Shown: positions 45,409-52,603 of the stretch, in pieces
Position numbering within the stretch: position 1 is the first letter of the stretch
How the letters are laid out: each line of letters opens with the position of its first letter
DNA from: Competibacter_A sp002352125
GTDB taxonomy: Bacteria; Pseudomonadota; Gammaproteobacteria; Competibacterales; Competibacteraceae
Direction: 5' to 3'
Assembly: GCA_035441325.1 (NCBI GenBank)
Contig: DAOROA010000012.1
Span: forward strand, 1-64,000
DNA: 64,000 nucleotides
Program-made: the position numbers and the translations under genes
The notes under the pieces: generated by a model
Databases searched by the model: none
Told to the model about the DNA's origin: nothing
The model's input: only the letters and a program-made list of their open reading frames with translations

Positions 45409-45511
45409 TGCCGGGGAGGCGATGCAATCCATCGTGATTCGAGCCCCGCGACCGGCTGACGGCGCCACCTTCTTACCTCTGCGATTAATCAACCCCAAGG
45501 AGATCACTGCC

Positions 45512-45700
45512 ATGTATATTCCTGTCGAACAACGCCCGGCAATGCCTGCGCAACCGCTTCCGCCCACGGTGGCCATTCCTGTCCCGCCGACCGAAAACGT
45601 CGCAGCCCGGCGGATCGAGCCAGCGGTTGAGCCGCCCCGGATCACCGAAGAGTTGCTGATCGAGGAGGTCAGCATCGATGGGATGTGCGGCGTCTACTGA
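45512..45700 (+). CDS. mftA: Mycofactocin precursor peptide MftA, with long Pro-rich leader
   Basis: 62 residues from ATG 45512, with AAGGAG 9 bases upstream; an extension to 45422 lacks such a site. The C-terminus EEVSIDGMCGVY is the signature of MftA, and the last two residues, Val-Tyr, become the redox core. Mycobacterial MftA is about 30 residues; here about 45 residues of Pro/Ala/Val-rich leader (PAMPAQPLPPTVAIPVPP) precede the conserved end. It lies between mftF and an SDR gene. Confidence 0.96.
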   Translation: MYIPVEQRPAMPAQPLPPTVAIPVPPTENVAARRIEPAVEPPRITEELLIEEVSIDGMCGVY

Positions 45701-45721
45701 CGCGACATAAGCATACCTCGC

Positions 45722-45744
45722 CCACCGGCGAAAAACGGCGGTGG
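45722..45744 (+). promoter_or_regulatory. Hairpin just after mftA
   Basis: CCACCG/CGGTGG 6-bp stem with an 11-base loop, 22 bases after the mftA stop and without a T tract. It may protect the 3' end of a precursor-rich mRNA or partly terminate it, as seen in other peptide operons. Confidence 0.4.
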
Positions 45745-45865
45745 TGCAATTGTGGCCGAAACCTGAAACCGATCCCGTCCGGTTCGTGTGGAGCCGGACG
45801 GTTGCGCTGCCCTGTCGGGCATTGCCGGCGGCGTGCGGCCTAACCAAGCGTGGAGAAACGGTACG

Positions 45866-46675
45866 ATGGGCAAACTGGAAGGTAAGGTCGCGCTGATTAC
45901 CGGGGCGGGACGCGGTCAGGGCCGGGCGCACGCCGTGCTGATGGCCCGCGAGGGGGCCGACATCGCGGCGCTGGACATTTGCCGCGATCTCCCTTACCCG
46001 CGCTATTCGCTGGCGGGCCGCAGCGATCTGGAGGAAACAGCCAGCCAGGTACGCGCACTCGGCCGCCGGGCCTTGGAGCTGGTCGCCGACGTGCGCGACA
46101 GCGCGGCGATGGCCGCTGCCGTCGCCGAAACGGTCGCCGCGTTCGGGCACATCGATATTCTGGTCTGCAACGCCGGCATCGCCGATATGGCCTTGACCTG
46201 GGACATCACCGAGGAATGGTGGGATATCATGCTCGATGTCAACCTCAAGGGTTACTGGCTGGCGGTGAAATACGTGGTACCACAGATGCTGGCGCAAGGA
46301 ACCGGCGGCAGCATCGTCATGACCTCATCGGTCGCCGGTTTGCGCGGGGAGCCGGGGATGGCGCACTACTGCGCCTCGAAATGGGGGGTGATCGGCTTGG
46401 CCCACGCGCTGGCGCAGGAACTGGCACCGCATCACATCACCGTCAATACGCTGCATCCCACCGCCGTGAACACCGACATCATTCCCGGCATGGCGCAGGC
46501 CGCCGACATGGCCACCGAAGATCTGATCGAGTTCATCCGCCACGGCAATGCTTTGCCGGTCAAGCTGATCGAAGCGGAAGATGTTGCCAACGCCGCGCTC
46601 TGGCTAGTTTCGGACGAGGCGCGCTACGTGACTGGACAAAAACTCTCCATCGACGCCGGGAGGATGCTGAAATGA
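45866..46675 (+). CDS. Mycofactocin-coupled SDR-family oxidoreductase
   Basis: 269 residues from ATG 45866 with GGAG upstream. Short-chain dehydrogenase: ALITGAGRGQGRAHAVLMA, VCNAGIAD, catalytic Ser and YxxxK in VMTSSVAGLRGEPGMAHYCASKWG. The insertion after the second beta strand (ALDICRDLPYPRYSLAGRSDLEET) is the mark of the mycofactocin-coupled subfamily, where it is thought to shield a non-exchangeable NAD. It overlaps mftB as ATGA. Confidence 0.92.
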   Translation: MGKLEGKVALITGAGRGQGRAHAVLMAREGADIAALDICRDLPYPRYSLAGRSDLEETASQVRALGRRALELVADVRDSAAMAAAVAETVAAFGHIDILVCNAGIADMALTWDITEEWWDIMLDVNLKGYWLAVKYVVPQMLAQGTGGSIVMTSSVAGLRGEPGMAHYCASKWGVIGLAHALAQELAPHHITVNTLHPTAVNTDIIPGMAQAADMATEDLIEFIRHGNALPVKLIEAEDVANAALWLVSDEARYVTGQKLSIDAGRMLK

Positions 46676-46989
46676 ACGCGACCGTCGAATTGGCCGCCTG
46701 CTACCGGCTGGCTCCGAATGTAGCGATCAGGCCGGAACGCTTCGGTGGTCTGGTGTACCGCTACGACAACCGCCGCCTCTATTTCCTGCAATCTCATCAA
46801 TTGGTCGATCTGGTCAGCTATTTGGATGGACGCCGTTCGTTACGAGACGTTCTCGACGAGTTTCTGCGGTTGCGGGATTTACCCAGCACGGCCCACGAGA
46901 CGCTGGTCGCAGCGGTCGCTCGGCTGACGGGATTGGGCATTTTGACGGATTGCACGGCAACCCCTCTCTCGCAAGTACGCGAAGGATAA
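46672..46989 (+). CDS. mftB: Mycofactocin peptide chaperone MftB
   Basis: 105 residues of the PqqD-like RiPP recognition family: YRLAPNVAIRPERFGGLVYRYDNRRLYFL, then a helical part with VDLVSYLDGRRSLRDVLDEF. MftB binds the MftA leader and presents it to MftC. It is the last gene of the cluster, coupled to the SDR gene, far from mftC. The gene is convergent with a sigma-54 activator 109 bases away. Confidence 0.93.
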   Translation: MNATVELAACYRLAPNVAIRPERFGGLVYRYDNRRLYFLQSHQLVDLVSYLDGRRSLRDVLDEFLRLRDLPSTAHETLVAAVARLTGLGILTDCTATPLSQVREG

Positions 46990-47098
46990 GGGGGAGGGCA
47001 TTGCAAACCATGCCTTTCGAGCCGTCGGATGAACCGTCCGTAGTCTCGCCTGGCTGGATTTTCGTGTCGTTCGCGCAGGCGGAAGTCGCGTTGCTGGC

Positions 47099-49030
47099 TT
47101 ATGGTGTTGGGTACTCGCGCGGTTGAATGCCGTGCTTGCGTAGTTTGCGATACAGCGTGTTGCGGCTGACGCCCAGCCCGGACGCGGTATTGGTGATATG
47201 CCAGCCGTGACGGTCCAGTTCGCGCAACAAGGCATCCCGCTCGGCTTGCCCCAGACCGGTGCCGGCATCCCGCGCCGGGCCGCGCGATGTCAGGCCGGAG
47301 ATTTCCGTCGGTAAATCCTCGATCTGGATGGTTTGGTCTTCGCAGAGCGCCACGGCGGTGCGCAGCACGTTGCGCAGTTGACGGATATTGCCCGGCCACG
47401 CATAAGCGTTGAGCGCCACGAACGCGTCTTCGGTGATGTGTATGCTCGCGTCGTCGCTCTCGGCCGCCAGCAGCTTGCGAATCAGCAACCAGCGGTCGCA
47501 GCGGTCGCGCAAGGCGGGCAGCGTTAGCTCCAGGCCGTTCAGACGATAGTAAAGGTCTTCGCGAAACGCTCCGGCCGCGACGCGCTCGCGCAGGTTGCGG
47601 TGAGTGGCGCTGATCAAATGCAGATCCACGGGCACCGGAACATCGCTGCCGAGCGGTAGCACTTCCTTGTCTTCCAGCACGCGCAGCAACCGCGATTGCA
47701 AGGGCAGCGGCATGTCGCCGATTTCGTCCAGGAACAAGGTGCCACCGTTCGCCTGCTGGATCTTGCCGCGCCGACCTTCTTGGCGAGCGCCGGTGAATGC
47801 GCCGTATTTGTAGCCGAACAGCTCGCTTTCGATCAGGTTTTCCGGGATGGCCGCGCAGTTCACGGCGATGAACGGTTTACCGGATCGCGCGCTGGCATCG
47901 TGAATGGCCTTGGTGAACAGTTCCTTGCCGGTGCCAGTTTCGCCCGTCAAGAGAATGTTGACGCCTTTGTTCATGACCCGTTGGGCACAACGGGCGTTAT
48001 AAGCCATCGTCGGGTCCGCTTCGGACAGTGCCTCCAAACTCCACGACGCCAACGGCAAGGGTTTGATTTCGATGGTTCGGGGGACGGGGCAGCGAACGGG
48101 CCGCCGTTCGGTGCGGTGCAACAGGGAAAAAAACCGGTTTCCCGCTTCATCTCGAAGCGGCCACGGCGTTTCGGGTCGAGCGCGGTCGTATCCCAACAGG
48201 GCATCCAAGCCGGCGGTGAATAACGAGTGGATCGGTTGGCCAACGATTTCGGCGCGGGGCCGCTGGAGCTGGTCCGCTGCGCTCTGGTTGGTGGCTAGGA
48301 TGCGGCCGTCCTCGTCGAACGCCAATAACCCTTCGCTGCTCCGGCCGATCAATTCGGTCCGCTGGTGGAAGCGGAGCACCCGTTGCTCGCGAAATGCCTT
48401 CAAAAAGCAGCCGTGTTCGATCATTCTGGTACTCAAGGCGGCCAAGGCGAGCGTATGGAGTTGGCTTTGCTTGGAATCTTGCGAGTTGACTGAAGAGATA
48501 TCCAGAACGGCGACAAGCTGGCCGTGGGGATCGAAAATCGGCGATGCGGAACAGGTGAGCTTGGCGTGTTGGCTGCGAAAATGTTCGTTGCCGTGAACGG
48601 TCAAGGCTTTTCGCTCGATCAGGACAGTGCCGATGCCGTTGGTCCCTTCGTTTGCTTCATCCCAAACGGCGCCCAACCACAGACCGGATTTCTCGAAAAG
48701 CGTGCTCAAGCTGATATCGCCGATCCAGTTCACGATCACGCCGTCGGCATCGGTCAAAATGACCGCAAAACCAGAGCCGGCGATCCGTTGATAGAGATTG
48801 CTCGCTTCGAGCCGGGCGATTTCCAGAAACTCGTCCAACCGCTCCTGGTGCTCGCGCAGGTGAGGGGATTCGAGCACTTGGGTTTGGTGGGAACGGGCCG
48901 GATCGAGGCGGTGCTGCTCGACGCAACGGAGCCAGGAACGGACGATGCTGGTTTCCAGGGAAGGGAGGGAGCCGTTGCCCTGCACGACGGAAAATATTTG
49001 CTCCGCATGCACAGCCGTCTTTTCGAACAT
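47099..49030 (-). CDS. Sigma-54-dependent activator, AcoR type
   Basis: 643 residues. An N-terminal GAF sensor (about 60-200), a PAS-like segment (about 215-290), the AAA+ domain with LLTGETGTGKELFTKAIHD and the sigma-54 contact loop YGAFTGA, and a C-terminal Fis-type helix-turn-helix (ITNTASGLGVSRNTLYRKLR). Members of this group switch on alcohol, acetoin or aldehyde catabolic genes. It faces mftB end to end and is the only regulator gene in the block; mycobacterial clusters use the TetR-type MftR instead. Targets are inferred. Confidence 0.92.
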   Translation of the reverse strand: MFEKTAVHAEQIFSVVQGNGSLPSLETSIVRSWLRCVEQHRLDPARSHQTQVLESPHLREHQERLDEFLEIARLEASNLYQRIAGSGFAVILTDADGVIVNWIGDISLSTLFEKSGLWLGAVWDEANEGTNGIGTVLIERKALTVHGNEHFRSQHAKLTCSASPIFDPHGQLVAVLDISSVNSQDSKQSQLHTLALAALSTRMIEHGCFLKAFREQRVLRFHQRTELIGRSSEGLLAFDEDGRILATNQSAADQLQRPRAEIVGQPIHSLFTAGLDALLGYDRARPETPWPLRDEAGNRFFSLLHRTERRPVRCPVPRTIEIKPLPLASWSLEALSEADPTMAYNARCAQRVMNKGVNILLTGETGTGKELFTKAIHDASARSGKPFIAVNCAAIPENLIESELFGYKYGAFTGARQEGRRGKIQQANGGTLFLDEIGDMPLPLQSRLLRVLEDKEVLPLGSDVPVPVDLHLISATHRNLRERVAAGAFREDLYYRLNGLELTLPALRDRCDRWLLIRKLLAAESDDASIHITEDAFVALNAYAWPGNIRQLRNVLRTAVALCEDQTIQIEDLPTEISGLTSRGPARDAGTGLGQAERDALLRELDRHGWHITNTASGLGVSRNTLYRKLRKHGIQPREYPTP

Positions 49031-49110
49031 AGCCCCTCCTCTTGCGTTGAGAGCCTATCCGAATAAGCCCCTGCGATATTTAGGGCTAGATAAGGCTTAA
49101 CATACCCTTT

Positions 49111-49137
49111 GAAATATTATGTTTTCCATAACATTTC
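49111..49137. promoter_or_regulatory. 27-bp interrupted palindrome upstream of the activator gene
   Basis: The order is GAAAT, one base, TTATG, five bases, CATAA, one base, ATTTC, so ten of eleven possible pairs match. It lies 81 bases upstream of the activator start. It is a good candidate for autoregulation or for binding by the activator. Confidence 0.55.
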
Positions 49138-49217
49138 CGCTTTTATCCGGAATGAAATAGTCTACGGATATCTCCTTTGTCAAGAAAAAAGGGAATTTAT
49201 AACGAGCAGATAGCAAC

Positions 49218-49240
49218 AAACCGGCCTTGCTTGCCGGTTT
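49218..49240 (-). terminator. Hairpin at the end of the small zinc-ribbon gene
   Basis: Perfect 8-bp stem AAACCGGC/GCCGGTTT with a 7-base loop; it overlaps the gene's stop codon. The T tract after it is short. Confidence 0.55.
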
Positions 49241-49409
49241 ATGCTGCTGGCCGGCGTGGGACCGGCGCGAAGGGTGGGTTAGCGATGGCGCTGCGGATGG
49301 GTACGATGGTGCCGTGTTCCACGCAACGAGCGTTCTGCTGTCCGCGTAGCGCCACCACTTGGCGCTTACAGTGCGGGCAGACAGTGTAGGTATGGCGCAA
49401 ATCCGTCAT
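49239..49409 (-). CDS. Small zinc-ribbon protein (56 residues)
   Basis: A 56-residue frame with ATG 49409 and an excellent GAGGAG ribosome site 8 bases upstream. Cys11, Cys14, Cys29 and His32 form a C-x2-C-x14-C-x2-H zinc-ribbon pattern (TVCPHCKRQ, RCVEHGT). The C-terminus is Pro/Ala-rich. It has its own promoter-like sequence and a hairpin at the stop. No known family is recalled. The opposite-strand frame at 49177-49389 has neither feature and is rejected. Confidence 0.7.
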   Translation of the reverse strand: MTDLRHTYTVCPHCKRQVVALRGQQNARCVEHGTIVPIRSAIANPPFAPVPRRPAA

Positions 49410-49453
49410 GACCCAAGCTCCTCGACAAGCGGTTTTCTCCTGAATTAGTTCTA

Positions 49454-49482
49454 TTCATACCGCGTTTGTTCCCGCAGTGCAA
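49454..49482 (-). promoter_or_regulatory. Sigma-70-type promoter of the small zinc-ribbon gene
   Basis: On the minus strand TTGCAC (49482-49477) and TATGAA (49459-49454) are separated by exactly 17 bases, 45 bases upstream of the start codon. Confidence 0.55.
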
Positions 49483-49540
49483 CAAAAATTGCTGCTAAGC
49501 AACATACGCAGCATCGAGGATACAAATTTGGCCGTAACGG

Positions 49541-51079
49541 TCAAGAGCGAAGTGGATTGATTCGGTGCCGCGCTTGGCGGTTCGCTGTGACTGCCGATTT
49601 GCGCTGGGTCACGGATTGCGTGAAATCTTGAGCTTGGGAGGGTCGCCGGAACTCCGGGTAGCCTCGTGCGCCGCTGGCTCGATGATCCAGTATCAGCGCC
49701 TCCCGCGCCGCCGGCTCGGCGATGCCTAGCAGTTCGATCAATCCCCGATACAGCAGATCGAACAGCCGTTCCAACGCGAACTGGTGAGTCTGGCCGGTGC
49801 TGGCGAACAGCCAGTCGCTCAACATCATGAATCGCCCGAACGGATCGTCCCCCAGCAACAGGGGACGGGCATTGCGGAACCGTCCCGAATTGCCGATCAA
49901 ATCCCAGTAGCGAGCGAATCGTTCCAAGCGCCGCATCGTCGCGAAGTCGATCGCTTTCGAGCACAGCAGGTTATAGGGTGGATGCGGGTTGTAGCGGCAG
50001 TCGAATTCGGCGGTATGGCGGCTGATCGGCGCCCCACGCAGCCGTTTGAGGATGCCGACTTGAATTTCGTGAGGATCGAGAGCCACCAGCCGGTCGAAGC
50101 CGGCGGCGAAGCTGGCTAAATCCTCGCCCGGCAGCCCAACGATCAAATCGGCGTGCAGGTGGGCGTGGGTGTTCCAGCGCAGCCACGTTAAATTTTCCTC
50201 GGTTTTGCAGTTGTCTTGCTTGCGGTCGATGAGTGCCTGCACGGCGGGATTGAAAGTTTGGATGCCGATCTCGAATTGCAGCGCGCCGGACGGGAAGCGA
50301 GTGATTCGCTCCTTGAGCACTTCCGGTAAATGATCGGGGATCAGCTCGAAGTGCAGGAACAGCCGCTCGTCCAGCCGTTCCAAAAAGAAATCCAAAATCC
50401 GCACGCCAACTTTGGCGTTGAGATTGAAGGTGCGATCCACGAACTTGAAATGGCGCACGCCCCGGTCGTAGAGCTGTTGCATTTCGGCCAGAAACGGCTC
50501 CAGCGGAAACGGCCAAGCGGTTTTATCCAACGCCGACAGACAGAATTCGCAGCGGAACGGACAACCGCGCGAGGCTTCGACGTAGATCAGCCGGTGGGCG
50601 ATATCCTCGTCGGTATAGAACCGGTACGGTAGCGCGAGTTGATCCAGTGGCGGATATTCGGCGGCGATGACTTTTTCGTCCGGTGGGTCGCCAGCCAGCA
50701 CTCGCTGGCAGAGCTGGGCGAACACCAAATCCGCCGGGCCGGTGATGAGGTAGTCTGCCAGCCGGAAAATAGATTGCTCTTCCCACTCGTGACTAACTTC
50801 CGGGCCACCTAGCACGATCACCAGATCCGGCCGCACTTGCTTGAGCAAGGCGACGATCTGGGTGGTTTCCGCCACGTTCCAAATATAAACGCCAAAACCG
50901 ACGATGCGCGGTTGCTCGGCCAACACCGCTTCGGCGATGTCCAACGGGCGCTGGGTGATAATGAATTCCCGGATCGCGGCATCGGCCTGCAACGCGCCCA
51001 GGTTGGCCAGCAGATAGCGCAATCCCAGAGAAGAATGGAAATAGCGAGCGTTCAGAGTCGAGAGCAGGATGGCGGGCAT
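49541..51079 (-). CDS. B12-binding-domain radical SAM protein (DUF4080 type)
   Basis: 512 residues from ATG 51079, 4 bases after the GTPase stop; the longer frame to 51136 overlaps that gene. Residues 1-150 form a cobalamin-binding-like Rossmann domain (MPAILLSTLNARYFHSSLGLR, VIVLGGPEVSHEW). The radical SAM motif is ASRGCPFRCEFC, and FVDRTFNL, LPGEDLASF follow. The C-terminal part matches the DUF4080 domain of such proteins. Substrate is unknown. Confidence 0.88.
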   Translation of the reverse strand: MPAILLSTLNARYFHSSLGLRYLLANLGALQADAAIREFIITQRPLDIAEAVLAEQPRIVGFGVYIWNVAETTQIVALLKQVRPDLVIVLGGPEVSHEWEEQSIFRLADYLITGPADLVFAQLCQRVLAGDPPDEKVIAAEYPPLDQLALPYRFYTDEDIAHRLIYVEASRGCPFRCEFCLSALDKTAWPFPLEPFLAEMQQLYDRGVRHFKFVDRTFNLNAKVGVRILDFFLERLDERLFLHFELIPDHLPEVLKERITRFPSGALQFEIGIQTFNPAVQALIDRKQDNCKTEENLTWLRWNTHAHLHADLIVGLPGEDLASFAAGFDRLVALDPHEIQVGILKRLRGAPISRHTAEFDCRYNPHPPYNLLCSKAIDFATMRRLERFARYWDLIGNSGRFRNARPLLLGDDPFGRFMMLSDWLFASTGQTHQFALERLFDLLYRGLIELLGIAEPAAREALILDHRASGARGYPEFRRPSQAQDFTQSVTQRKSAVTANRQARHRINPLRS

Positions 51080-51083
51080 TAGC

Positions 51084-52115
51084 TCAAACGTGCAGTTCCA
51101 GAATGTCGCCATCGGCGACCGGATGATCCGGACCAACCTGCTGGCTGTGCGGCTGGCCGTGGCTCCAATGACGGGCGTACTTGAGAGACTGGGCCAAATC
51201 GCGATGAATCAGCCGGGCTACGTCACGCACGGTTTGACCCCGGCGCACGGTGAAAGGGCGGCCCATGTCGGGCGGCTTGCCGGGCGCTTTGGTGTAAACC
51301 CGCACGATGCCGAGTTCGCGGAATAGCCACGGGCCGATGGTTTCCAAACCCTCGCCGGTCGTTGCCGACACGGCCAGTATCGGATAGCGCCAGCCGGTCA
51401 ATTCCCGAAACACCGCCCATTCGTTCGCCAGCGCCGGAATCCGGTCGGATTTAGTGGCGATGAGCAAGGTCGGCAAATGAACGGCGAACAAGTTCGCTAG
51501 CGCGGTTTCGTCGTCCTCGCCAGTCTCCGCTGCCGCGCCGATATCCCAACGTTCGGTCAAGGTCACCCGCTTTTCCGCCAACAGGGCGTGAATTTCCAGA
51601 GCTTGGTCCACGCATTCGGGATCGTCCAAATCCACCACGAACAGGCAAGCGTCGGCCGGTTGCAAGGTTTGATCGATCCACGGCACGGGGCGCTCGCGGC
51701 TCAGCGGTGGCAGGTCGAGCAACTGAAAGGCGATGTCCCGATACGGCAGCATCCCCGGCTGGGGAAACTGGGTGGTGAACGGATAGGGGGCGACGGCGGC
51801 GTTGGAGCCGGTCAATCGGGCGTGCAGGGCCGATTTGCCGGAATTGGGCGGACCGAGCAGGGCGATTTGCGCCGCGCCTTCCGGGTGGATGACCGTAGCC
51901 GGACCGCCGCGAGCGCCACCTTTTTTCGGACCGGCCAGTTCATCGGTCAAGTCCTTGATGCGGCTCTTGATGTCGCCTTGCAGGTGATCGGTGCCCTTGT
52001 GCTTGGGAATGGTGCGGAGCATTTCGCGCAAGCACTCCAGCCGTTCCTTGGGGTCGCGCGCCTGGCGGAAAGCCGCTTCGGCAGCTTTGAATTCCGGGGT
52101 CAGATTGGCGGGCAT
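51084..52115 (-). CDS. DRG/Obg-like GTPase with C-terminal TGS domain
   Basis: 343 residues. A helical N-terminus (1-75) precedes the G domain: P-loop ALLGPPNSGKSALHARL, switch PYPFTTQFPQPGMLPY, G3-like LLDLPPLS (Gly replaced), and TKSDRI as G4. The last 80 residues are a TGS domain (GRPFTVRRGQTVRDVARLIHRD). TGS GTPases usually bind RNA or ribosomes. The changed G3 motif (DLPP rather than DxxG) suggests altered hydrolysis. It is the first gene of a minus-strand pair with the radical SAM gene. Confidence 0.85.
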   Translation of the reverse strand: MPANLTPEFKAAEAAFRQARDPKERLECLREMLRTIPKHKGTDHLQGDIKSRIKDLTDELAGPKKGGARGGPATVIHPEGAAQIALLGPPNSGKSALHARLTGSNAAVAPYPFTTQFPQPGMLPYRDIAFQLLDLPPLSRERPVPWIDQTLQPADACLFVVDLDDPECVDQALEIHALLAEKRVTLTERWDIGAAAETGEDDETALANLFAVHLPTLLIATKSDRIPALANEWAVFRELTGWRYPILAVSATTGEGLETIGPWLFRELGIVRVYTKAPGKPPDMGRPFTVRRGQTVRDVARLIHRDLAQSLKYARHWSHGQPHSQQVGPDHPVADGDILELHV

Positions 52116-52220
52116 GGCGAGCTGAGTAGTTGCGGAATCGCGAGTGTGGATAAAGTGCCGATATTTGGTAATGATCGAGCCATTCTGTGGAAAAGTATAA
52201 ACGGCCCGCTACCTGTATGA

Positions 52221-52262
52221 TTCAAAAGAAAACGGCGCGCGGAGCAAGGTCCGGGCGCCGTT
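52221..52262 (-). terminator. Rho-independent terminator of the Y RNA unit
   Basis: On the minus strand an 8-bp stem AACGGCGC/GCGCCGTT, continued by inner CGG/CCG pairs, runs into TTCTTTT. It lies about 10 bases after the last Y RNA. Confidence 0.85.
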
Positions 52263-52272
52263 CCGAATAAAG

Positions 52273-52399
52273 CGTGGCGACAAGGAATTGCGAGACGTTC
52301 CTTGCTCTACCGCTGAGCTACGGCGTTCCTCGCGGAGCACCGGCGGGATTCGAACCCGCGACCCAGGGATTAAATGTAGTCCCGCGAGCATTCGCCACG
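52273..52399 (-). ncRNA. yrlA: YrlA-type bacterial Y RNA with tRNA-like module
   Basis: About 127 nt. The ends pair as CGUGGCGA/UCGCCACG, the Ro-binding helix, followed by GAAUGC on the 5' side and CCUUGUC on the 3' side, which are shared by the other two Y RNAs. Inside is a tRNA mimic in circular order: a T-arm (GCGGG-UUCGAAU-CCCGC, 52343-52359), an acceptor-like stem CGGUGCUCC/GGAACGCCG capped by a GCGA tetraloop (52321-52342), then UA and a D-arm (GCUC-AGCGGUA-GAGC, 52304-52318). This is the layout known for YrlA of Salmonella and other bacteria. It lies downstream of a Ro60 gene on the same strand. Confidence 0.82.
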
Positions 52400-52410
52400 G
52401 CAACTGGAAA

Positions 52411-52492
52411 GGCGGCGACAAGGGGTGGCGAGATCTGCTTCTTCCCGCCCGCATGTGGCGGAGACCATGTACTCCCGCCGGCATTCGCCGCC
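52411..52492 (-). ncRNA. Bacterial Y RNA (second of three)
   Basis: About 82 nt. The terminal helix is GGCGGCGA/UCGCCGCC, changed by compensating substitutions relative to the YrlA copy. The shared elements GAAUGC and CCUUGUC are in the same places. A second hairpin GGGAG/CUCC with UACAUG in its loop follows. No tRNA-like module is present. Known bacterial Y RNAs without such a module are called YrlB. Confidence 0.68.
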
Positions 52493-52503
52493 GCAAATCG
52501 AGA

Positions 52504-52587
52504 CCGCCCGGACCGGACAAGGAAAGTGACCGAGAGGGGTACGCGGAGTAGGCATGTACTCCCGGTCGGGCATTCCAGCCCGGACGG
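52504..52587 (-). ncRNA. Bacterial Y RNA (first of three)
   Basis: About 84 nt, directly after the Ro60 gene. The ends form a 14-bp helix CCGUCCGGGCUGGA/UCCGGUCCGGGCGG with three G-U pairs. GAAUGC and CCUUGUC are conserved, and a hairpin GGAGUA/UACUCC follows the first. A TATAAT at 52603-52608 on the minus strand could start the unit, but it overlaps the Ro60 stop codon and may be chance. Confidence 0.68.
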
Positions 52588-52603
52588 CTAAAACGGTTGC
52601 CGA

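Noticed and set aside
49177..49389. Plus-strand frame of 70 codons opposite the zinc-ribbon gene
   Set aside because: No ribosome site and no recognisable domain; the minus-strand frame has both and its own promoter.
52370..52573. Minus-strand frame with repeated REYM/RDYI motifs, which at first looked like a repeat-containing peptide precursor
   Set aside because: The repeats coincide with the conserved 5' elements (GAAUGC and the following hairpin) of the three Y RNAs, and the frame ends inside the YrlA unit. The pairing pattern shows that the constraint is on RNA structure.
52209..52591. Two tandem tRNA genes (T-arm and D-arm sequences)
   Set aside because: The T-arm comes before the D-arm with only a GNRA-capped stem between them, there is no anticodon arm of normal size and no second T-arm. 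The Y RNA interpretation explains all parts.
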